A stretch of 64,000 nt of DNA from DASXYG01 sp036502625. Its GTDB lineage: Bacteria; Actinomycetota; Actinomycetes; Streptosporangiales; Streptosporangiaceae. Under the pieces are notes generated by a model. The model worked only from the letters and a program-made list of their open reading frames with translations. It did not search any database and had not been told where the DNA came from. The position numbers and the translations under genes were made by a program. This document shows, in pieces, positions 7,842-16,813 of the stretch (the stretch's first letter is position 1; each line of letters begins with the position of its first letter). The DNA is taken from NCBI GenBank assembly GCA_036502625.1, contig DASXYG010000122.1, forward strand, positions 76,686 through 140,685, written 5' to 3'.

Positions 7842-8635
7842 GCGCCACGACGGATACCCGTACCGACACCCTGCTCAGCCTGGAGACGCTGACCATGCGC
7901 TTCGGCGGCGTGGTCGCGCTCAACGCGCTCGACCTCCAGGTCAGGCGCGGCGAGGTCTTCGGGCTGATCGGGCCCAACGGCGCCGGCAAGACCACGGTGT
8001 TCAACGTGGTCACCGGCGTCTACCGGCCGACGTCCGGGCGGGTCATGTTCGACGGCTCCCGGCTCGACGGCACCAAACGGTTCAAGGTCACCAAGCGCGG
8101 CGTCGCGCGCACGTTCCAGAACATCCGGCTGTTCCACGCCATGACGGCGCTGGAGAACGTCATGGTCGGCGCCGACGCCAACCACCGTACGGGCCTGGTG
8201 GGCGCGTCGCTCGGCCTGCCGTGGCACCGGCGCGAGGAGCGCGAGGGCCGCGAGCGCGCCCGCGAGCTGCTCGCGTTCGTGGGCATCGCGCACCGGATCG
8301 ACGACGCGGCGAAGAACCTGCCGTACGGCGACCAGCGGCGGCTGGAGATCGCGCGGGCGCTGGCCACCGATCCGAAGCTGCTGCTGCTCGACGAACCGGC
8401 CGCGGGCATGAACCCCGCGGAGAAGGCGGCGCTCGCGGCGCTGATCTCCAAGATCCGCGATGACGGCCGTACGGTCCTGCTCATCGAGCACGACATGAGC
8501 CTGGTGATGGGCATCTGCGACCGGTTGTCCGTTCTTGACTTCGGTCAGAAGATCTCCGAGGGACTGCCCGCGCAGGTGCAGCACGACCCGGCGGTCATCA
8601 AGGCCTACCTGGGGGAGCCCGCGGATGCTTCTTGA
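7838..8635 (+). CDS. livG: Branched-chain amino acid ABC transporter ATP-binding protein LivG
   Basis: A 265-residue ABC ATPase. Walker A is GPNGAGKTT, the Q-loop is in RTFQNIRLF, the signature region reads YGDQRRLEIARAL (the usual LSGGQ is replaced, as is common in LivG), Walker B is LLLLDEPAAGMNP and the switch His is in LIEHDM. It powers LivH/LivM together with LivF. The start overlaps livM; the end overlaps livF by 11 bp. Confidence 0.95.
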   Translation: MSATTDTRTDTLLSLETLTMRFGGVVALNALDLQVRRGEVFGLIGPNGAGKTTVFNVVTGVYRPTSGRVMFDGSRLDGTKRFKVTKRGVARTFQNIRLFHAMTALENVMVGADANHRTGLVGASLGLPWHRREEREGRERARELLAFVGIAHRIDDAAKNLPYGDQRRLEIARALATDPKLLLLDEPAAGMNPAEKAALAALISKIRDDGRTVLLIEHDMSLVMGICDRLSVLDFGQKISEGLPAQVQHDPAVIKAYLGEPADAS

Positions 8636-9422
8636 ACTCAAGGACGTACACGTCCACTACGGCAAGATCGAGGCGCTGAAGGGCATCTCGGTCACCGTCG
8701 ACGAGGGCGAGATCGTGTCGCTGATCGGCGCGAACGGCGCCGGGAAGACGACCACGCTGAAGACGGTGTCCGGCGTGCGCCCGGTGACGTCCGGCCAGGT
8801 GCTGTTCAACGGGCAGGACATCACGAAGACCGCCGGCCACAAACGGGTCAGGCTCGGCATCTGCCAGGCGCCCGAGGGCCGCGGCATCTTCATCGGCATG
8901 ACGGTCGAGGAGAACATCCTCATGGGCGCGTACGTCCGCCGTGGCGACCTGTCCGCCGAGCTCGCCGAGGTGTACGACCTGTTCCCGCGGTTGAAGGAGC
9001 GGCGGAGCCAGATCGCGGGCACGCTGTCCGGCGGCGAGCAGCAGATGCTGGCCATCGGGCGCGCGCTGCTGGCCCGGCCGCAGGTGCTGCTGCTGGACGA
9101 ACCGTCCATGGGGCTGGCGCCGAAGCTGGTGCAGCAGATCTTCGAGATCATCGGCAAGATCAACCAGCGGGGCACGACGATCCTGCTGGTCGAGCAGAAC
9201 GCCTCGCAGGCGCTGCAACTGGCCCACCGGGCGTACGTCCTGGAGACCGGATCGATCGTGCGGTCGGCGGAGGCGAAGGCGCTGCTCGACGACCCGGCGG
9301 TGCGCGCGGCGTACCTCGGCGGCGAGGTCGAGCCGGTGACGCCCGCGGCCGACTCCGTGGTGGAGCCGGCGGACTCCGTGGCGGAGCCCGTAGCCGAGCC
9401 GCCGTCCGAGTCGCCCGCGTAG
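8625..9422 (+). CDS. livF: Branched-chain amino acid ABC transporter ATP-binding protein LivF
   Basis: A 265-residue ABC ATPase, second motor subunit. Walker A is GANGAGKTT, the Q-loop is in ICQAPEGRGIF, the signature is LSGGEQQMLAIGRAL, Walker B is VLLLDEPSMGLAP and the switch sequence is LLVEQNASQ. ATG at 8625 is chosen because GGGGGAG precedes it by 7 bases and the LLELKDVHVHYG start is canonical; a longer frame from 8535 lies inside livG. The last 30 residues are a low-complexity tail with repeated DSV-EP-A units, not needed for the fold. A palindrome follows. Confidence 0.95.
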   Translation: MLLELKDVHVHYGKIEALKGISVTVDEGEIVSLIGANGAGKTTTLKTVSGVRPVTSGQVLFNGQDITKTAGHKRVRLGICQAPEGRGIFIGMTVEENILMGAYVRRGDLSAELAEVYDLFPRLKERRSQIAGTLSGGEQQMLAIGRALLARPQVLLLDEPSMGLAPKLVQQIFEIIGKINQRGTTILLVEQNASQALQLAHRAYVLETGSIVRSAEAKALLDDPAVRAAYLGGEVEPVTPAADSVVEPADSVAEPVAEPPSESPA

Positions 9423-9431
9423 GGCCCGCGA

Positions 9432-9457
9432 CCCCGGCGGCCGCGCGGCCGCCGGGG
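9432..9457. terminator. 26-bp perfect palindrome between convergent genes
   Basis: CCCCGGCGGCCGC is followed directly by its reverse complement. It sits between the livF stop and the stop of the leftward lipoprotein gene, so it probably terminates both transcripts. There is no T-run. Confidence 0.6.
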
Positions 9458-9458
9458 A

Positions 9459-10001
9459 TCACCCCAGCGGCACCCGCACCCCGGGCCCGACCGGGAGCGA
9501 CACGCCGAGGTCGTCGGTCGGCTCGCCGTACAACCGCAGCGCGGCCACCCGGGCGGCCGCGGGGATGTCGAACCACAGGTCGAACTCGACGCGGTCGCCG
9601 GCGCCGATGTCCAAGGAGTCGGGCTGGCGCTTGATGCGGGTGGCGTTCTCGCTGATCGCGTACGCCTTGCCGTCGGTGGTGAGCAGGCGTTCCCGGCCGA
9701 GGTCGAGCGTGTGGAAGTTCGGGTAGCCGTTCGCGGCGACCAGCCGCACGCGGACGAACCGGCCCTGGGCCTTCTGGTCGCCGTGGCTGCCCACGACGTA
9801 CGTGATCCCCGTGCGGAGGCCGATGACGGTGAACGTGATCCGCCCGTCGGCGCGCGGCGCCGTGTGGACGGCGGTCTCGCCGGCGCGGACGGGCCGCGGC
9901 GCGGTGGAGTACGTGGGCGCGGGGTCGCGGCCGGTGCCACCGCAGCCGGCGAGGAGGACCGGAAGGACGAGGACCGCGCAGACGCGACGTAACCCGCTCA
10001 T
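9459..10001 (-). CDS. Secreted lipoprotein with a DUF4352-like domain
   Basis: A 180-residue exported lipoprotein. The signal peptide MSGLRRVCAVLVLPVLLAGC ends in a lipobox with Cys20. A Pro/Thr-rich linker follows, then a beta-rich domain with RFVRVRLVAANGYPNFHTLDLGRERLL and a late FDLWFDIPAAARVAALRLYG segment. The alternation of a VRVRL strand and a DLWFDIP strand is the pattern of DUF4352/TRF2-like extracellular domains of unknown function. It probably sits on the outer face of the membrane. It is a single gene with no functional link to its neighbours evident. Confidence 0.65.
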   Translation of the reverse strand: MSGLRRVCAVLVLPVLLAGCGGTGRDPAPTYSTAPRPVRAGETAVHTAPRADGRITFTVIGLRTGITYVVGSHGDQKAQGRFVRVRLVAANGYPNFHTLDLGRERLLTTDGKAYAISENATRIKRQPDSLDIGAGDRVEFDLWFDIPAAARVAALRLYGEPTDDLGVSLPVGPGVRVPLG

Positions 10002-10133
10002 GCCGGGAACTTAGCCGATATCTGCGCCCGCGAGTTGATCAAGGGGAACCCGTACGGGCCCGCTCCTTGACCAACTCGACGGCGCACCCGCGCGCCGCGG
10101 GACAGCCAGGTGACCTTTGGCGCCGCACGGCCC

Positions 10134-10162
10134 GGGATCCACCCCCGTGTTCGCGGGGACGA
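10134..10162. repeat. Solitary type I-E CRISPR-repeat-like sequence
   Basis: Twenty-nine bases beginning GGGATCCACC, with a CCCCG...CGGGG hairpin core and ending GGGGACGA, resemble the 28-29-bp repeats of actinomycete type I-E CRISPR arrays in length, hairpin and end sequences. No second copy lies at 61-bp spacing on either side and no cas gene is in the window, so this is not an array. It sits in a 307-bp gap (10002-10308) in which no gene was found. Confidence 0.35.
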
Positions 10163-10308
10163 ATGCTCCCCGACGCCGCGCGTTTTCTACTCAGTCACCT
10201 CTGGCCGGAAGTGCCACCGTAGCGATGGAGACGGGCGTGGCGCAAAAGAACGCCAGAGCCGCTTCCGGTCACATCTCACCCGTTACCCGCCGGCCGGGAC
10301 AGCCGCGT

Positions 10309-10719
10309 TCACTTGTCGCGGAGCATGCACGTCAGCCGTGACGTGCAGACACGCCGGCCGTCCTCGTCGCTGATGACGATCTCGTACGCCGCGAGGGTGC
10401 GCCCGCCGTGCAGCCGGGTCGCCACGCCGGTGACGTATCCGTCCTTGGCGGAGCGGTGGTGGGTGGCGCTGATCTCGATGCCGACGGCGATCCGCTCGGG
10501 CCCGGCGTGCAGCGACGCGCCGGTGGAACCCAGCGACTCGGCGAGCACGCAGGAGGCGCCGCCGTGCAGGAGCCCGTACGGTTGGGTGTTGCCCGCGACC
10601 GGCATGCGGCCGACGACCCGTTCCGCGGTGGCCTCGACGACCTCGATGCCCATCCGGGCCGCCAGCCCGGCGCGCGGGTCGACGGGAAGGGACTCACGCT
10701 CCTCTTCCGTCGTGCTCAT
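10309..10719 (-). CDS. PaaI-type hotdog thioesterase
   Basis: A 136-residue hotdog-fold protein that probably hydrolyses acyl- or aryl-CoA thioesters. The catalytic-loop pattern of PaaI enzymes is seen as NTQPYGLLHGGASCVLAES, with His-Gly-Gly and a Glu on the following helix. Further strands are VGIEISATHHRSA and VTGVATRLHGGRTLAAYEI. ATG at 10719 is preferred over 10728 because AAGGGA lies 8 bases upstream of it and directly abuts the earlier ATG. Divergent from polA with 88 bp between starts. Confidence 0.85.
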   Translation of the reverse strand: MSTTEEERESLPVDPRAGLAARMGIEVVEATAERVVGRMPVAGNTQPYGLLHGGASCVLAESLGSTGASLHAGPERIAVGIEISATHHRSAKDGYVTGVATRLHGGRTLAAYEIVISDEDGRRVCTSRLTCMLRDK

Positions 10720-10795
10720 CGCGTCCATCCCTTCAGGCTGGCCCTCGGGTTGGATCAGCCAGCACGTACACAGAAAAACTGTCGTACCCAGACTC

Positions 10796-10807
10796 TAGGA
10801 TTTCCCT
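10796..10807 (+). promoter_or_regulatory. Putative leaderless -10 element of polA
   Basis: TAGGAT at 10796-10801 ends 6 bases before the GTG start of polA. There is no ribosome-binding site. Same arrangement as pyk, pdtaR and coaE. Confidence 0.4.
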
Positions 10808-13549
10808 GTGGCGAAGACCGACTCGACCCCAGCGAACACCCGTACGGATACCTCGCAGGCCCCGCAGGAAGGAGGCCGTCCGCGGCTGCTGCTGCTCGAC
10901 GGCCACTCCCTGGCGTACCGCGCCTACCACGCGCTCAAGGAATCCGACATGAGCTCGGTCACCGGCGACCCCACCTTCGCGGTGTTCGGGTTCACGTCGA
11001 TGCTGATCAACGTGCTGCGCGACGAGCTGCCCAGCCATGTGGCGGTGGCGTTCGACCGCTCCGAGCCCACGTTCCGCCACGAGGCGTACGACGGCTACAA
11101 GGCGACGCGCTCCGCCACGCCGGACGACTTCCGCGCGCAGATGAGCCTGATCCGCGAGGTGCTGACCGCGCTGCGCGTGCCGCAGATCTCCGAGCCGGGC
11201 TTCGAGGCGGACGACATCATCGCGACCCTCGCGACGCGGGGCGCCGAGGCGGGCATGCAGGTGCTGATCGTCAGCGGCGACCGCGACACCTACCAGCTCG
11301 TCACCGACGACGTCACGGTCCTGATGAACCGCCGCGGCATCAGCGACATGACGCGCTTCACCCCGGAGATGGTGTCGGAGAAGTACGGCGTGCCCCCCGA
11401 GCGCTACCGTGACCTCGCCGCGCTGGTGGGCGAGACCAGCGACAACCTGCCGGGCGTGCCCGGCGTGGGCCCGAAGACCGCCGCGAAGTGGATCACGAAG
11501 TACGGCTCCCTGGAGGAGCTGGTGGCCCACGTCGACGAGATCAAGGGCAAGGCCGGCGACAGCCTCCGCGAGCACCTGGGCGACGTCGTCCGGAACAAGC
11601 AGCTCAACGGCCTCGACCGCGAGATGACGCTCCCGCCGCCCGAGGAGCTCGTCATGGGGGAGTGGGACCGCGACGAGATCCACCAACTGTTCGACACGCT
11701 GGAGTTCCGCGTGCTCCGCGAGCGGCTCTACGCCAGCCTGACGTCCGCGGCCCCGGCGCCCACCGAGGGCTTCGACGTGGAGCTGGCCCGTCCGGGCGCC
11801 GACGAGCTCGCCGAGTGGCTGGAGCAGAACATCACCGGTGCCGACGCCCCGAGCCGCGCCGGCCTCGCCGTGTCCGGCACATGGGGCCGCGGCACGGGCA
11901 CGCTCACCGGCATCGCGATCAGCACCCCCGACGGCCACGCGGCGTACATCGACCCCGTGGAGCTGACCGAGGACGACGAGCGCGCCCTGGCCGCCTGGCT
12001 GGGCGACCCCGCCCGTCCGAAGGCGATCCACGACGCCAAGGGCCCGATGCTCGCGTTCGACGCGCGCGGCCTGCGGCTCGAGGGCGTCACCAGCGACACG
12101 GCGCTCGCCGCCTACCTGGCGCTGCCCGGGCAGCGTACGTTCGACCTCGCCGACCTGGCGCTCCGCTACCTCCGCCGCGAGATGGCCACCGCCGCGCCGG
12201 ACGACGGCCAGCTCACGCTCGACGGCTCGGGCGAGGAGCAGATCGCCACCGACCTCGCCGTCCGGGCACGCGCCACTGTGGAGCTCGCTGAGGCGCTCGA
12301 CGCCGACCTGGAGCGCCGCGGTGCGACGGCCCTGCTGCGCGAGGTGGAGCTGCCCCTGACGCGCGTCCTGGCCGACATGGAGCGCGCCGGCATCGCCGCC
12401 GACGCCGAGCACCTCTCCGAGATGTCCACGCGGCTCGGCGCCGCGGTGTCCGACGCGGAGTCCTCCGCGCGCGCCGTCGTCGGCCACGACTTCAACCTGG
12501 GGTCGCCGAAGCAGCTCCAGCAGGTGCTGTTCACCGAGCTGGAGCTGCCGAAGACGAAGCGCATCAAGACCGGCTACACCACCGACTCCGAGGCGCTGAC
12601 CCACCTGTCGGAGCAGACCGGCCACCCGGTGCTCGAACACCTGCTGCGCTACCGCGACGTCGCGAAGCTGAAGTCCATCGTCGACTCCCTGATCCCGATG
12701 ATCGACGACCTGGGCCGCATCCACACGACGTACGACCAGATGGTCGCGGCCACCGGCCGGCTGTCCTCGCGCGACCCGAACCTCCAGAACATCCCGATCC
12801 GTACGGCCGAGGGCCGGCAGATCCGCGAGGCGTTCGTCGTCGGCCGGGGCTACGAATGCCTCCTCACCGCCGACTACAGCCAGATCGAGCTGCGCATCAT
12901 GGCCCACCTGTCCGGCGACGACGCCCTGATCGACGCGTTCTCCTCCGGCCACGACTTCCACGCGGAGATCGCCGGCCGGGTGTTCGGCCTGCCCACCGAG
13001 CAGATCGACGGCGAGCTGCGCGCCCGCATCAAGGCGATGAACTACGGCCTGGCGTACGGCCTGTCCGCGTTCGGCCTGTCGCAGCAGCTCGGCATCGCCA
13101 CCGACGAGGCACGCGGCCTGATGGACGAGTACTTCCAGCAGTTCGGCGGCGTCCGCGACTACCTGCACGACATCGTCGAGCGCGCCCGCAAGGACGGCTA
13201 CACCGAGACCATGCTGGGCCGCCGCCGCTACCTCCCCGACCTCACGTCCGACAACCGGCAGCGCCGCGAGATGGCGGAGCGCATGGCGCTGAACGCCCCG
13301 ATCCAGGGCTCCGCGGCGGACATCATCAAGGTCGCGATGCTCCGGGTGGACGCCGCGCTGCGCGGTTCGGGGCTGACGTCCCGTGTGCTGCTCCAGGTGC
13401 ACGACGAGCTCGTCATCGAGGTGGCGCCCGGCGAGTTCGAGCCGCTGCGCGACCTCGTCCGCGAACAGATGGAGTCGGCGTACCCGCTGCGCGTCCCGCT
13501 GTCGGTGTCCATGGGCACCGGCCAGACGTGGGACGACGCGGGCCACTGA
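10808..13549 (+). CDS. polA: DNA polymerase I
   Basis: A 913-residue family A DNA polymerase for lagging-strand maturation and excision-repair synthesis. Residues about 20-310 are the 5'-3' exonuclease (FAVFGFTSML, FEADDIIATLA, SGDRDTYQLV, NLPGVPGVGPKTA). The middle domain has the layout of the 3'-5' exonuclease, but the usual catalytic Asp/Glu pattern is not obvious, so proofreading is probably lost, as in other actinobacteria. The C-terminal polymerase has motif A DYSQIELRIMAHLS, motif B KAMNYGLAYG and motif C VHDELV. The GTG start is apparently leaderless. A strong inverted repeat follows. Confidence 0.97.
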   Translation: MAKTDSTPANTRTDTSQAPQEGGRPRLLLLDGHSLAYRAYHALKESDMSSVTGDPTFAVFGFTSMLINVLRDELPSHVAVAFDRSEPTFRHEAYDGYKATRSATPDDFRAQMSLIREVLTALRVPQISEPGFEADDIIATLATRGAEAGMQVLIVSGDRDTYQLVTDDVTVLMNRRGISDMTRFTPEMVSEKYGVPPERYRDLAALVGETSDNLPGVPGVGPKTAAKWITKYGSLEELVAHVDEIKGKAGDSLREHLGDVVRNKQLNGLDREMTLPPPEELVMGEWDRDEIHQLFDTLEFRVLRERLYASLTSAAPAPTEGFDVELARPGADELAEWLEQNITGADAPSRAGLAVSGTWGRGTGTLTGIAISTPDGHAAYIDPVELTEDDERALAAWLGDPARPKAIHDAKGPMLAFDARGLRLEGVTSDTALAAYLALPGQRTFDLADLALRYLRREMATAAPDDGQLTLDGSGEEQIATDLAVRARATVELAEALDADLERRGATALLREVELPLTRVLADMERAGIAADAEHLSEMSTRLGAAVSDAESSARAVVGHDFNLGSPKQLQQVLFTELELPKTKRIKTGYTTDSEALTHLSEQTGHPVLEHLLRYRDVAKLKSIVDSLIPMIDDLGRIHTTYDQMVAATGRLSSRDPNLQNIPIRTAEGRQIREAFVVGRGYECLLTADYSQIELRIMAHLSGDDALIDAFSSGHDFHAEIAGRVFGLPTEQIDGELRARIKAMNYGLAYGLSAFGLSQQLGIATDEARGLMDEYFQQFGGVRDYLHDIVERARKDGYTETMLGRRRYLPDLTSDNRQRREMAERMALNAPIQGSAADIIKVAMLRVDAALRGSGLTSRVLLQVHDELVIEVAPGEFEPLRDLVREQMESAYPLRVPLSVSMGTGQTWDDAGH

Positions 13550-13576
13550 CCCGCCGCCCGATCCGGGCGCCGCAGG

Positions 13577-13605
13577 CCGCCGGGGCCGCCGTACGGCCCC
13601 GGCGG
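13577..13605. terminator. 12-bp inverted repeat after polA
   Basis: CCGCCGGGGCCG and CGGCCCCGGCGG with a 5-base loop, 28 bp past the polA stop. A GC-rich hairpin without a T-run. Confidence 0.55.
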
Positions 13606-13717
13606 TGACATGCGCGCCACGGTTCGGTGAATACCTTCTCCTTACCGTGTCGACCGCGACGTGTGACGCTCGTGGGCCGTATGGTGATTTGCTCCGGTAT
13701 CGCAAACCCCCCCAGGA

Positions 13718-14899
13718 ATGTCCGTGTGGTCTCAGGCTTATCGCGTCGTCTGTGTGCTGGCGCTCGTCGTCATCTGCGGCGGCCTGGCCCTGCCGCTCGC
13801 CGCGGCCAAGCGCGCCCCCGGCCCGTCGCGCCCCCGTACGGGAGCGACGGAGGCGGCGCCGTCGCCGACGACCGGCGGCGGCACCCCCACCCCGGTCGGC
13901 ACCGCCCCGGCCGCCACGCCCGGCACGACCGACCCCGCCACCCCGCCGGGCGCCACCCCGTCGCGCACCCCGCAGGCTGCCCCGCCCACCACCGCGGAGC
14001 TGCGCCACATGCGCGCCAACGAGCTCGGCGTCGTCCCGGTCGTGATGTACCACCGCATCATGACCAAGCGGTCGCAGTCGCTTGACCGCACCCCGAAGGA
14101 GCTGCACGCCGACCTCGTCCGCATGATCAAGGAGCACTACGTCCCCATCACGGCCGCCCAGTTCGTCACCGGCCGCATCGACGTACCGGCGGGCACCCAC
14201 CCGATCGTGCTGACCTTCGACGACTCCTCGCCGTCGCAGCTCGCCTTCGACGCGCACGGCAACCCGAGGCGCGACACCGCGGTCGGCGTCATGCTCGACG
14301 TCGCCCGCCACTACCCGCAGTTCCGCCCGGTGGCCACGATGTACGTCATCGCGTCCGCGCCGTTCCAGGAGGGCGGCGCCGGCCTGGCCGCGCACGGCCG
14401 CCGCGCGCTGCGCTGGCTCGTGGCGCACGGCTTCGACCTCGGCAACCACACGATGCACCACACCTACTTCGCCTCGGCGTCCCGGAAGAAGGCGCGCGCG
14501 GAGATCGCCACGGCGCAGCAGCGGATCAAGCAGCTCGGCGGTGCGTCGCCGGTGACGCTGGCCTATCCGGGCGGCTTCCCGCCGAAGCCGATCGGCCTCG
14601 CGGCGTCCGGTTCGTATGGCGGCGCGTCGTACAAGATCGACGGCGCGTTCCTGGCCGGCGCGAACCCGTCGCCGTCGCCGTTCGCCGCGGACTTCCCGCG
14701 CTACGAGATCCCGCGGATCCGCGGCCAGAACCACGCCAGCGACTGCGACGGCATGTGCCTCGGATCGTGGCTGGACCGGCTGAACAAGAAGGGGTCGGAC
14801 CGCTACACCTCCGACGGCGACGCGCACAGCATCGCCTACCCCCGGCGTACGAAGGTCACGATCGCGAAGCGATTCCGCTCGGTGGCCCGCCCGTACTGA
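13718..14899 (+). CDS. Membrane-anchored/secreted polysaccharide deacetylase
   Basis: A 393-residue extracytoplasmic NodB-type carbohydrate esterase. Residues about 8-30 form a signal peptide or anchor, followed by about 70 residues of Pro/Thr/Gly-rich linker. The deacetylase domain has VPVVMYHRI, the metal-binding motif LTFDDSSPSQ (Asp-Asp) and the H-x3-H motif NHTMHH. It probably deacetylates cell-wall or capsule glycans. The start could be ATG 13718, but AGGA directly abuts it; GTG at 13724 has a better 6-base spacing. Close relatives are actinomycete xylanase/chitin deacetylases. Confidence 0.85.
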   Translation: MSVWSQAYRVVCVLALVVICGGLALPLAAAKRAPGPSRPRTGATEAAPSPTTGGGTPTPVGTAPAATPGTTDPATPPGATPSRTPQAAPPTTAELRHMRANELGVVPVVMYHRIMTKRSQSLDRTPKELHADLVRMIKEHYVPITAAQFVTGRIDVPAGTHPIVLTFDDSSPSQLAFDAHGNPRRDTAVGVMLDVARHYPQFRPVATMYVIASAPFQEGGAGLAAHGRRALRWLVAHGFDLGNHTMHHTYFASASRKKARAEIATAQQRIKQLGGASPVTLAYPGGFPPKPIGLAASGSYGGASYKIDGAFLAGANPSPSPFAADFPRYEIPRIRGQNHASDCDGMCLGSWLDRLNKKGSDRYTSDGDAHSIAYPRRTKVTIAKRFRSVARPY

Positions 14900-14944
14900 C
14901 CCGGCGGGGCGGGCGAATCGGCGGTCTGCGCGGGGGATCTGCGC

Positions 14945-14974
14945 TTGCACCCGGTGTCCCGGGCACCATATGCT
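14945..14974 (+). promoter_or_regulatory. Candidate rpsA promoter
   Basis: TTGCAC (14945-14950), an 18-bp spacer and TATGCT (14969-14974), which would give a leader of about 185 nt before rpsA. TAGGGT at 14986 is an alternative -10. Long rpsA leaders often carry autoregulatory structure, but none was identified here. Confidence 0.35.
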
Positions 14975-15167
14975 GATCGCTGCGCTAGGGTCTGCGCTTT
15001 CGTGGACGCTCATGACGGTAGGTCATCCTCCGTGCGGCGTCGGCGCTCAGCGGTCTCCCGTACCGATACCGGCAAATCCCAGCCGTCGGACCATCGATGC
15101 GGGCGGGTCAAGACCCGGGCGCGATTAGAGAAACCTATACATGTCCGTATCCGGAGCCCACCACCAC

Positions 15168-16706
15168 ATGACGAGCAGCACAGAGGCCACCTCGGCACCG
15201 AAAGTAGCGGTCAACGACATCGGGTCCGAGGAAGCCTTCCTCGCCGCGATCGACGAGACCATCAAGTACTTCAACGATGGCGACATCGTTGAAGGCACCA
15301 TCGTCAAGGTCGATCGAGACGAGGTCTTGCTCGACATCGGCTACAAGACTGAGGGGGTCATCCCCTCACGCGAGCTGTCGATCAAGCACGACGTCGACCC
15401 GAACGAGGTCGTCGCCGTCGGCGATCACGTCGAGGCCCTCGTCCTCCAGAAGGAGGACAAGGAAGGCCGCCTCATCCTGTCCAAGAAGCGCGCGCAGTAC
15501 GAGCGCGCCTGGGGCACGATCGAGAAGATCAAGGACGAGGACGGCATCGTCACCGGCACGGTGATCGAGGTCGTCAAGGGCGGCCTGATCCTCGACATCG
15601 GCCTGCGGGGCTTCCTCCCCGCGTCGCTGGTCGAGATGCGCCGTGTCCGCGACCTCCAGCCGTACGTCGGCCGCGAGCTCGAAGCCAAGATCATCGAGCT
15701 GGACAAGAACCGCAACAACGTGGTCCTGTCCCGCCGTGCCTGGCTGGAGCAGACGCAGTCCGAGGTTCGCCAGTCGTTCCTCAACACGCTGCAGAAGGGC
15801 CAGATCCGCAAGGGCGTCGTCTCGTCGATCGTCAACTTCGGCGCGTTCGTCGACCTCGGCGGCGTCGACGGCCTGGTGCACGTGTCCGAGCTGTCCTGGA
15901 AGCACATCGACCACCCGAGCGAGGTCGTCGAAGTGGGCCAGGAGGTCACCGTCGAGGTTCTCGACGTCGACATGGAGCGCGAGCGGGTCTCGCTGTCGCT
16001 CAAGGCGACGCAGGAGGACCCCTGGCAGCAGTTCGCGCGCACGCACCAGATCGGCCAGGTCGTGCCCGGCCGGGTCACCAAGCTCGTCCCGTTCGGCGCG
16101 TTCGTCCGCGTCGAGGAGGGCATCGAGGGCCTGGTGCACATCTCCGAGCTGGCCGAGCGCCACGTGGAGATCCCCGAGCAGGTCGTGCAGGTCGGCGACG
16201 AGATCTTCGTCAAGATCATCGACATCGACCTCGACCGGCGGCGCATCAGCCTCTCGCTGAAGCAGGCCAACGAGGGCAACATCGGCGAGTCCCTGGAGTT
16301 CGACCCGACGCTGTACGGCATGGCCGCGCAGTACGACGAGCAGGGGGAGTACATCTACCCCGAGGGCTTCGACTCCGAGACCGGCGAATGGCTCGAGGGC
16401 TTCGACACCCAGCGCGAAGAGTGGGAGCGGCAGTACGCCGAGGCCCAGCAGCGCTTCGAGGCCCACAAGGCCCAGGTCGAGAAGGCCCGCGTGGCCGAGG
16501 CCGAGGCTGCGGCCGCGGGTGAGACCGGCGGCGGCAGCGCCGGCGGTGCCGCCCCGCGCAGCACCGGCGGCGGCCAGGGCGGCGGCGGCAGCCGCAGCGG
16601 CGGCTCGTCCTCCTACGAGGACGCGGCCCCGACGACCGGCGGCGCCCTCGCCTCCGACGAGGCCCTCGCGGCCCTCCGCGAGAAGCTCGCGGGCGGCGGC
16701 GAATAG
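15168..16706 (+). CDS. rpsA: 30S ribosomal protein S1
   Basis: A 512-residue S1 protein that brings mRNA to the 30S subunit. Four S1 RNA-binding repeats lie at about 36-105, 123-190, 208-276 and 293-362 (for example GDIVEGTIVKVDRDEVLLDI and VNFGAFVDLGGVDGLVHVSE). The last 110 residues are acidic, then Gly/Ser-rich and disordered, typical of actinobacterial S1. ATG at 15168 is chosen because MTSSTEATSAPKVAVNDIG matches the usual start of the family; an in-frame ATG at 15141 would add nine atypical residues. A strong terminator follows. Confidence 0.97.
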   Translation: MTSSTEATSAPKVAVNDIGSEEAFLAAIDETIKYFNDGDIVEGTIVKVDRDEVLLDIGYKTEGVIPSRELSIKHDVDPNEVVAVGDHVEALVLQKEDKEGRLILSKKRAQYERAWGTIEKIKDEDGIVTGTVIEVVKGGLILDIGLRGFLPASLVEMRRVRDLQPYVGRELEAKIIELDKNRNNVVLSRRAWLEQTQSEVRQSFLNTLQKGQIRKGVVSSIVNFGAFVDLGGVDGLVHVSELSWKHIDHPSEVVEVGQEVTVEVLDVDMERERVSLSLKATQEDPWQQFARTHQIGQVVPGRVTKLVPFGAFVRVEEGIEGLVHISELAERHVEIPEQVVQVGDEIFVKIIDIDLDRRRISLSLKQANEGNIGESLEFDPTLYGMAAQYDEQGEYIYPEGFDSETGEWLEGFDTQREEWERQYAEAQQRFEAHKAQVEKARVAEAEAAAAGETGGGSAGGAAPRSTGGGQGGGGSRSGGSSSYEDAAPTTGGALASDEALAALREKLAGGGE

Positions 16707-16730
16707 CGATTCCCCGCAGGTAGCGTGACC

Positions 16731-16759
16731 GAGGCCCCCGTCCAGCGGACGGGGGCCTC
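16731..16759. terminator. Strong 13-bp hairpin after rpsA
   Basis: GAGGCCCCCGTCC and its perfect complement are separated by a 3-base loop, 24 bp past the rpsA stop. Probable rpsA terminator. Confidence 0.75.
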
Positions 16760-16813
16760 GCACCGTACGGGCCCGGTCCGTACGGCCATCGACTGAGCGA
16801 CGCGAGGTGACCC

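Noticed and set aside
10072..10195. A CRISPR array around the solitary repeat
   Set aside because: No second repeat at the expected spacing on either side; a weakly similar stretch near 10085 is 55 bp away and too different.
10733..15013. A 1426-codon open frame on the minus strand opposite polA and the deacetylase
   Set aside because: It is an antisense artefact of high GC3 coding; the plus strand encodes clear DNA polymerase I and deacetylase motifs, while the minus frame is low-complexity Arg/Gly/Ala/Val without known motifs.
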